A DNA stretch of 18,266 nt from Methanothrix sp. (lineage in GTDB: Archaea > Halobacteriota > Methanosarcinia > Methanotrichales > Methanotrichaceae). The notes below the pieces were generated by a model, which worked only from the letters and a program-made list of their open reading frames with translations, was not told where the DNA came from and made no database searches. A program made the position numbers and the translations under genes. The DNA is taken from NCBI GenBank assembly GCA_012798025.1, contig JAAZNX010000084.1, positions 1 to 18,266 of the forward strand, given 5' to 3'. How positions within the stretch are numbered: the first letter of the stretch is position 1; the number at the start of each line of letters is the position of its first letter. This document shows, in pieces, positions 14,403 to 18,266 of this stretch.

Positions 14403-14854
14403 GAGACTAGTATCTCAGCCGCCTCGGGCGTGTAGTTCCATTCTGGTGCCAGCCGCCCAGAGTCATGGTAGTATTTCACAAGTCTCCTGATCTTATTCTC
14501 TGTGAGCTGCAAAGCCCTCTTATTATGGATATCTTTCTCATTAGATTTGACATGTCTTCGAATATGCAGAGCTTTTCTCATCAAGTTGCTAAGATCCTCC
14601 GGTATGTCTGGGAGTGACTTGTTCTCCTTCAAGAAGCGATTAATGTTTTTGCCCAAGACCAGTTTGGTGCTCGGAACTCCATACTGGTCTCGCAGTGTCA
14701 GGCCTATTTTGCTGGAGGGAAGCCCGCTCTCGTGTAGCTTCATGATTGCCTTTTCCAGCTCCTCTTTGGTTATGTCGGACCACGCAGGTGCCTTAGTCGT
14801 CATTGGTGGCCGAGACCGGGAGGAGCCCTTCTTTCTGCTGTGCATTTTTGCCAT
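14399..14854 (-). CDS. rpsO: Small ribosomal subunit protein uS15
   Basis: A 151-residue archaeal uS15, which binds 16S rRNA early in 30S assembly. The N-terminal extension MAKMHSRKKGSSRS is followed by the archaeal helix region (WSDITKEELEKAIMKL, then GLTLRDQYGVPSTKLVLG) and the conserved C-terminal rRNA-binding part LIHxRRH-like (ALHIRRHVKSNEKD, ENKIRRLVKYY). The ATG at 14854 has GAGGA six bases upstream, and a TATA-like box (14887-14896) suits a leader of about 12 bases. It heads the eight-gene minus-strand cluster and overlaps the RecJ-like gene by ATGA. Confidence 0.97.
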   Translation of the reverse strand: MAKMHSRKKGSSRSRPPMTTKAPAWSDITKEELEKAIMKLHESGLPSSKIGLTLRDQYGVPSTKLVLGKNINRFLKENKSLPDIPEDLSNLMRKALHIRRHVKSNEKDIHNKRALQLTENKIRRLVKYYHDSGRLAPEWNYTPEAAEILVS

Positions 14855-14860
14855 TTTTAG

Positions 14861-14896
14861 TCCTCATTAACTTTCATAAGGGCGAAGGTATAAACC
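14861..14896 (-). promoter_or_regulatory. Promoter and ribosome site of the rpsO cluster
   Basis: On the minus strand the TATA-like GGTTTATACC lies at 14887-14896 and the ribosome site GAGGA at 14861-14865, six bases before the rpsO ATG. Expected transcription start is near 14865. Because the TATA element is near-palindromic (GGTATAAACC on the plus strand) it could also fire toward 15017. Inferred from sequence. Confidence 0.55.
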
Positions 14897-15016
14897 TCAT
14901 TCCCAGGTGGAATAAAAAGCTTGCGCCGTTGCTGCAAGCTGCAAAGTCCACAACACAGCAAGACAATGGAAATCTCTTTATACTATAAACATGTGAGTTT
15001 TCATCTGGGTGAGTAT

Positions 15017-15613
15017 TTGAGTGGTAGGACTGATCAGCTGCGAGACCTCGTTCTAAAGATTGGTGCCAGCACCAAGGTCGTGGAAAGGCAAGCCACTCGT
15101 CATGGCAGTCTCCGAGGGAGCAGCGAGATTGAGCGCGCTCTGTTGGAGGTAGTCAAGGAGATGATAAAACAATATAACATCCAGACCAAGCTCCTCCCCG
15201 AGCAGCTTTCTTCTGTAGTGCGGCTATTTTACAAAGGCTTAAGCGATACTGAGATCGCAGAGCAGTTGGGCGACAGAGCACTTAATAAAACCGTCAGTCG
15301 CGCACGCATTAAGCTTCATTTATTCCGTGAGTCGGATCTGAAGCCGCCCTTCGATAAAGATGAGTTTGTTCACCTAAAAAATTCCGGAAAATCTGTTAAA
15401 GAGATGGCAGAGGCCTTGTGTGTAGCTCCATCTACTATTTCTGAGTACAGAAATATCTTCGATAGCCAGAAGGCATCTGAGAGAGACGGCTACACAAAGC
15501 GCTTTCTTGAGATTCTTTCCGACCAGGATGTCTCAGAGCGCATGGTGACGGTACACACTGAAGATGGCCTCCAGGATACCATCGATACCGACTATGAGGC
15601 TGCAGAGGCTTAA
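15017..15613 (+). CDS. Two-HTH protein, 'conditioned medium-induced protein 4'-like
   Basis: A predicted soluble, mostly helical protein of 198 residues with two helix-turn-helix-like units: LSDTEIAEQLGD...TVSRARIKLH in the middle (the second helix carries the R-A-R-I-K-L-H pattern) and GKSVKEMAEALCVAPSTISEYR further on. The order of blocks (QLRDLVLKIG, a VVKEM region, VVRLFYKGLSDTEIA, LHLFRESDL, then EILSDQDVSERM and a DGLQD tail) is what I recall from the haloarchaeal protein annotated 'conditioned medium-induced protein 4', a probable DNA-binding protein of unknown target. The start is uncertain. I favour the TTG at 15017, which has GGGTGAG just upstream and lies beyond a TATA-like TTTATACTATAAAC (14977-14990). 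An in-frame ATG at 14966 would add 17 residues. Confidence 0.7.
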   Translation: MSGRTDQLRDLVLKIGASTKVVERQATRHGSLRGSSEIERALLEVVKEMIKQYNIQTKLLPEQLSSVVRLFYKGLSDTEIAEQLGDRALNKTVSRARIKLHLFRESDLKPPFDKDEFVHLKNSGKSVKEMAEALCVAPSTISEYRNIFDSQKASERDGYTKRFLEILSDQDVSERMVTVHTEDGLQDTIDTDYEAAEA

Positions 15614-15624
15614 ACCCTCTGCAA

Positions 15625-16539
15625 TCAAATCATTTGCCCTGTCGCGCAGAATAAAATGAAGATGATGCTTATCAGGGTCCATTCACCGTCTACAAACACG
15701 TCCATTGCCAACTTATTCATGTTTTTCCCAAAATAAAGTATGCAAGCAAACCCGTTGATGATCAGCATTGCAGTTATAGTCCACGCGCTTTTGGAAAAGA
15801 TGGTCAAAAGCGGGAGCAACGCGCCATTGAGTGCCAACAACACTAAAACTGTCTTTTCGGTGCCCAATATTACAGGCAATGTTTTTATTTTATTCTCCCG
15901 GTCTCCTTTTACATCTCTTAAGTCGTAGAGGACGGTGTTAACAAATGCTTTTATCAGCATGAAAAAAAATACGAGAGCGATGGTCGATCTCTCATACATG
16001 ATATGTGCTGCCGGTAGGAGTGTTAAAGTGATGGCCCATGATACTGCGACTACAACGTTCTTCATAACAGGGATGTCCTTTAGCCTGGGCAATCCAGGAA
16101 GAAGCCTTGAACCATAGAGGACATTTGCAATTAAGGGGATAAAACAGAGCAGTGTAGATGAAGGGCTGTCTAAGAATGTCATTATTATACACAATATGTA
16201 TGCTGAAATGGAATACGTGAGGATGAGTTTTCCACGCCCCTTTATGAAGCTGAGCCTCTCTGGGATATTGATGGCGTCTTCTTTTATGTCGGTTATCTTA
16301 TTGATGCTGTATAGGCTGAACGCCATCAGAAAGACCGCAATGCAGATGTCGATTCGTGCAGGAATTCCAAGAAGCGAATATGCTATGAATGTAGCAAAAA
16401 ACCCTGATATTCCCACTGAAAGCGAACTGACAGACAGGAATAGGATTGTTTTTTCCAGAATGTTCACAAATTCTAACCAATAGTCACGGAAAGTTCTTTT
16501 AAATATCCATGTGGATATATCAATGAAATTAGTCACCAT
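15625..16539 (-). CDS. UbiA-family membrane prenyltransferase
   Basis: A 304-residue polytopic membrane protein with about eight or nine hydrophobic segments. The two Asp-rich motifs that bind Mg2+-prenyl diphosphate are present: N80-x3-D84-x3-D88 (NKITDIKED) and D206-x2-D209-x3-D213 (DLRDVKGD), with the typical YGSRLLPG loop and PVMKNVVVAVSW segment. It should transfer an isoprenoid chain to an acceptor at the membrane. Possible roles in methanogens include ether-lipid synthesis or the methanophenazine/quinone-like carrier pathway, but the acceptor cannot be told from sequence. It converges with the two-HTH gene 11 bases away and has no obvious operon partner. The ATG at 16539 is the natural start; an AT-rich promoter region is upstream. 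Confidence 0.87.
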   Translation of the reverse strand: MVTNFIDISTWIFKRTFRDYWLEFVNILEKTILFLSVSSLSVGISGFFATFIAYSLLGIPARIDICIAVFLMAFSLYSINKITDIKEDAINIPERLSFIKGRGKLILTYSISAYILCIIMTFLDSPSSTLLCFIPLIANVLYGSRLLPGLPRLKDIPVMKNVVVAVSWAITLTLLPAAHIMYERSTIALVFFFMLIKAFVNTVLYDLRDVKGDRENKIKTLPVILGTEKTVLVLLALNGALLPLLTIFSKSAWTITAMLIINGFACILYFGKNMNKLAMDVFVDGEWTLISIIFILFCATGQMI

Positions 16540-16786
16540 AATGTATATTATATCCTTACAAATTATTAAACATATTCCCAGCTAGAAGGATTATTAAGGT
16601 AACTAAGGGGTTCTTGATCCGACAGTCTATAAAACTTAATTTTTCATACTCACAAGTCAATTCGTCTTATTTTTATTTAAAGATTCCGAATTTTAAGTAC
16701 TTACTTAAAATATGTATTAAATTCAAAAGAACATGCGCTTTCGTAAAACAAGTTCAGCAACCAGAAGAGTCGGCAATAATTTTTGC
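16540..16786. other. AT-rich intergenic region between two minus-strand genes
   Basis: About 250 bases of low GC. TATA-like TTTAATAATTTG (read on the minus strand, about 16560-16572) could drive the prenyltransferase gene with little or no leader. The open frame 16614-16814 (plus) overlaps the next gene, is low-complexity and lacks a ribosome site, so I do not call it. No RNA gene seen. Confidence 0.4.
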
Positions 16787-17590
16787 TCACACCAATTTGG
16801 AGATATCCTTATAATACTCGAACAGCTCGTATCCCCACGATGTGGCATCCTCTCCTATACATATCAGTTCACCCCCTGCTAGATCTATAGTTCCGTCCAA
16901 TCTCCACAGCCCCAGCGCCAATAAATGTTCAGTTACTGTAAAGCCGATATTGATATTTTTATCTAGGTGATACAGTCTGAAGTTATTCGCCCCTCTTAGG
17001 CTGTTGATTAAATCAAAATACTCTTTAGAAACGACATTTAGAATTGAATCCGTCAATATCAGCTCGACGTTTGCCCCTCGTTCGACGCAATCCTTGATAA
17101 TTTCTGGAAAACCAGGGGCAATGAAAGAAGAAACGCCGCGGATATTCTTTGCTCTTGACAATTCTTGCATGAAGTTGTCCAAGCTTTTGAGGGGCGACGC
17201 TGGATCTGAGGTTATGCGCTGGGATCGACCCAGCATCCCCATCTTGGCCAGAAGGTGTTCCGGAATTCCGCTCAAGTCATGGCTTTGCCAGTACTCTGCG
17301 TGCTGATCCAATAGCACAATAGCAGCCACGAGTTCATCCAGCAAGATGGTCTGAATTTTACCTATGTTAGTCAAAGAATAGTGCATACCTTTTTTGTTTA
17401 CAAGGCCTGTTTCGATCAGATCCTTCATCGAATGAAGGATTGTGGATGTCCGAATATTCATCTCCTTTTCCAGTTCCCCGGCAGTAATCCTTCTGTCCCT
17501 CAGGCACAGCATTATTTTCGTACGCACTGCAGACCGTGTGAATGCCTTTAATTGGTCCTCCGCCAGATCATAGTAATTCCAAGCAGACAT
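16787..17590 (-). CDS. FilR1-domain (DUF1724) winged-helix transcriptional regulator
   Basis: A 267-residue regulator. Residues about 12-72 form an ArsR/MarR-like winged helix (RSAVRTKIMLCLRDRR, ITAGELEKEM, TSTILHSMKDLIETGLV, then the wing). A linker DLSGIPEHLLAKMG follows, and from about 115 the FilR1 sensor domain appears (RGVSSFIAPGFPEIIKDCVERGANVELILT and the terminal EYY segment). This architecture is abundant in Methanosarcinia; characterised relatives include the Msr regulators of methyltransferase genes in Methanosarcina and FilR proteins in Methanothrix. The ATG at 17590 has AAAGGA 8 bases upstream, a site that overlaps the stop of the gene before it; a TTG at 17596 would be too close to that site. 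It is thus the second gene of a unit with the small exported protein. Confidence 0.9.
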   Translation of the reverse strand: MSAWNYYDLAEDQLKAFTRSAVRTKIMLCLRDRRITAGELEKEMNIRTSTILHSMKDLIETGLVNKKGMHYSLTNIGKIQTILLDELVAAIVLLDQHAEYWQSHDLSGIPEHLLAKMGMLGRSQRITSDPASPLKSLDNFMQELSRAKNIRGVSSFIAPGFPEIIKDCVERGANVELILTDSILNVVSKEYFDLINSLRGANNFRLYHLDKNINIGFTVTEHLLALGLWRLDGTIDLAGGELICIGEDATSWGYELFEYYKDISKLV

Positions 17591-17602
17591 GATCAAATTC
17601 CT

Positions 17603-18019
17603 TTAATGCTTTCTGTGAGCTTCATAAGGTCCTGATACAGCATTCATATCGCTATCTTGTACATAATATGTGCCCTTCAGCGTGTTTGGATTTATAATGC
17701 GGCCATCCGTGAAGGTTATGACTATCTGTGGATCTGTATCGCCTGTGTTCCTCACAGATAAATAATTTGCCGATACTTTATCTCCTTCAACTTTTCCGAA
17801 TATTATGCCCGAGTATTCACTTCCTGTATTGGGCTTAACTGAAAAGGATCCTAATAGATTAGCACCTACCTGCTGGATCTTAGCGGTCATCACCTCTTCT
17901 ATTGGGCCAAATTGGTATTTAGATTCCCAAGTTCCTGTCAGGTCTACGTCCTGCGCTAGGGCCAAATAACTTGATTGAATCAAAATACACAAGATAATTG
18001 CCGCTAATTTGACATGCAT
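17603..18019 (-). CDS. Small exported protein, lipocalin-like pattern, unknown function
   Basis: A 138-residue product with a clear signal peptide (basic start, hydrophobic residues about 5-14, cleavage predicted after ALA at 22). The mature chain begins DVDLTGTW and shows repeated beta-strand pairs (IQQVGANLLGSF, YSGIIFGKVEGDKV, TLKGTYYV), a pattern seen in small extracytoplasmic beta-barrel or beta-sandwich proteins; no Cys in the mature part. I cannot name a family. The ATG at 18019 follows GGTGAT by 4 bases; the upstream in-frame GTG codons (18031, 18028) overlap the ribosome site. It is read from the duplicated promoter at 18031-18098 and the FilR1 regulator gene begins 12 bases after its stop. 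Confidence 0.75.
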   Translation of the reverse strand: MHVKLAAIILCILIQSSYLALAQDVDLTGTWESKYQFGPIEEVMTAKIQQVGANLLGSFSVKPNTGSEYSGIIFGKVEGDKVSANYLSVRNTGDTDPQIVITFTDGRIINPNTLKGTYYVQDSDMNAVSGPYEAHRKH

Positions 18020-18030
18020 TTCAATCACCA

Positions 18031-18098
18031 CTTAGGTATATCGGTTTATATCACGTGATCGTTGCTTAGGTATATCGGTTTATATCACGTAATCGTTG
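18031..18098. repeat. 34-bp tandem duplication carrying a promoter and a palindrome
   Basis: Copies at 18031-18064 and 18065-18098 match at 33 of 34 bases. On the minus strand each holds the TATA-like GATATAAACC (18043-18052 and 18077-18086). The plus-strand palindrome ATCACGTGAT (18050-18059) is perfect in the gene-proximal copy and has one mismatch in the distal copy. Both boxes face the exported-protein gene starting at 18019; the proximal box predicts a nearly leaderless mRNA and the distal one a leader of about 36 bases. The palindrome is a plausible operator. Confidence 0.8.
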
Positions 18099-18106
18099 TG
18101 TTGAGA

Positions 18107-18266
18107 TTAACTATTTAAGTGTGGTGTCTGTTGGTAGCGTGCCATAATTTCAGCAATTATTGCGGTTGCAGAAGTCTTACTTATCCCTGGCAGGGTATGG
18201 ATCAGACAGTTCTGCGCTTCTGGATTTCGTCGTCCAGATCCTGTATCTGCTCTAACTGGAAAGCTA
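18107..18266 (-). pseudogene. IS110-family transposase remnant, frameshifted and truncated
   Basis: Reading leftward from the window edge, one frame gives AFQLEQIQDLDDEIQKR and then stops at a TGA (18202-18204). A shifted frame continues LIHTLPGISKTSATAIIAEI and ends HLNS-TAA at 18107. The coiled-coil helix followed by PGIS...TA...IIAEI is the start of the C-terminal (transposase_20) region of IS110-type transposases, which normally continues through a serine-containing segment; that part is missing here. The single frameshift and early stop mark it as dead, and most of the gene lies outside the window. Assignment is from motif recognition only. Confidence 0.65.

Noticed and set aside
16503..16518. 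Perfect inverted repeat ATATCCA-TG-TGGATAT
   Set aside because: It lies within codons 8-12 of the prenyltransferase gene and can be a coding coincidence; no second copy was found.
16614..16814. 66-codon open frame on the plus strand
   Set aside because: AT-rich, low-complexity, no ribosome site, and it overlaps the 3' end of the FilR1-domain gene.

Overview
The window looks like a chromosomal segment of an aceticlastic or related methanogenic archaeon (class Methanosarcinia), most likely Methanothrix (Methanosaeta). This is inferred from gene content: a methanogen-type class-2 SerRS, an Orc1/Cdc6 initiator, the KEOPS subunit Pcc1, archease/RtcB, archaeal uS15, a UPF0147 protein, a FilR1-domain (DUF1724) regulator, a cobalamin operon, archaeal TATA boxes, and several secreted proteins of unknown function. 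The species is not proved.

Layout. (1) 2-2023, plus strand: the end of a cobamide corrin-ring operon, cbiC (5' end outside the window)-cbiD-cbiE, with overlapping genes. (2) 2055-2993, minus strand: a lipoprotein with a C-terminal Ada-like zinc-binding module, preceded by two sets of short tandem repeats (3 x 35 bp and 2 x 21 bp). A ZNRD2/SSSCA1-like zinc-ribbon gene follows, which shares a divergent TATA region with a UPF0147 gene. (3) 3945-4841: about 900 bp without a convincing gene, ending in two direct ORB-like boxes just before orc1/cdc6 (4842-6071). This is the best candidate for a replication origin. (4) 6095-7771: two divergent genes for exported proteins of unknown function. (5) 14854 down to 7814, minus strand: eight closely packed information-processing genes, rpsO-recJ-like(GAN)-pcc1-serS-pflX-like-archease-rtcB-trmJ. 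Most junctions are ATGA/TAATG overlaps or gaps of a few bases. A short U-tract terminator-like element sits between serS and the radical SAM gene. (6) 15017-16539: a two-HTH protein resembling 'conditioned medium-induced protein 4', convergent with a UbiA-type prenyltransferase. (7) 16787-18019, minus strand: a two-gene unit with a small exported protein and a FilR1-domain regulator, read from a promoter region that is duplicated as a 34-bp tandem repeat. (8) 18107-18266: a frameshifted, truncated IS110-family transposase remnant running off the window.

How the genes work together. The large minus-strand cluster couples a ribosomal protein with tRNA charging (SerRS), tRNA modification (Pcc1 in KEOPS for t6A; TrmJ for 2'-O-methylation) and tRNA splicing (RtcB with archease), plus a DHH nuclease tied to replication/repair. 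The orphan PflX-like radical SAM protein inside this run, translationally coupled to archease, has no known role. I found no CRISPR array, tRNA or rRNA. The most rewarding leads are the candidate oriC, the duplicated promoter before the FilR1 unit next to an IS110 scar, and the tandem repeats around the lipoprotein gene.
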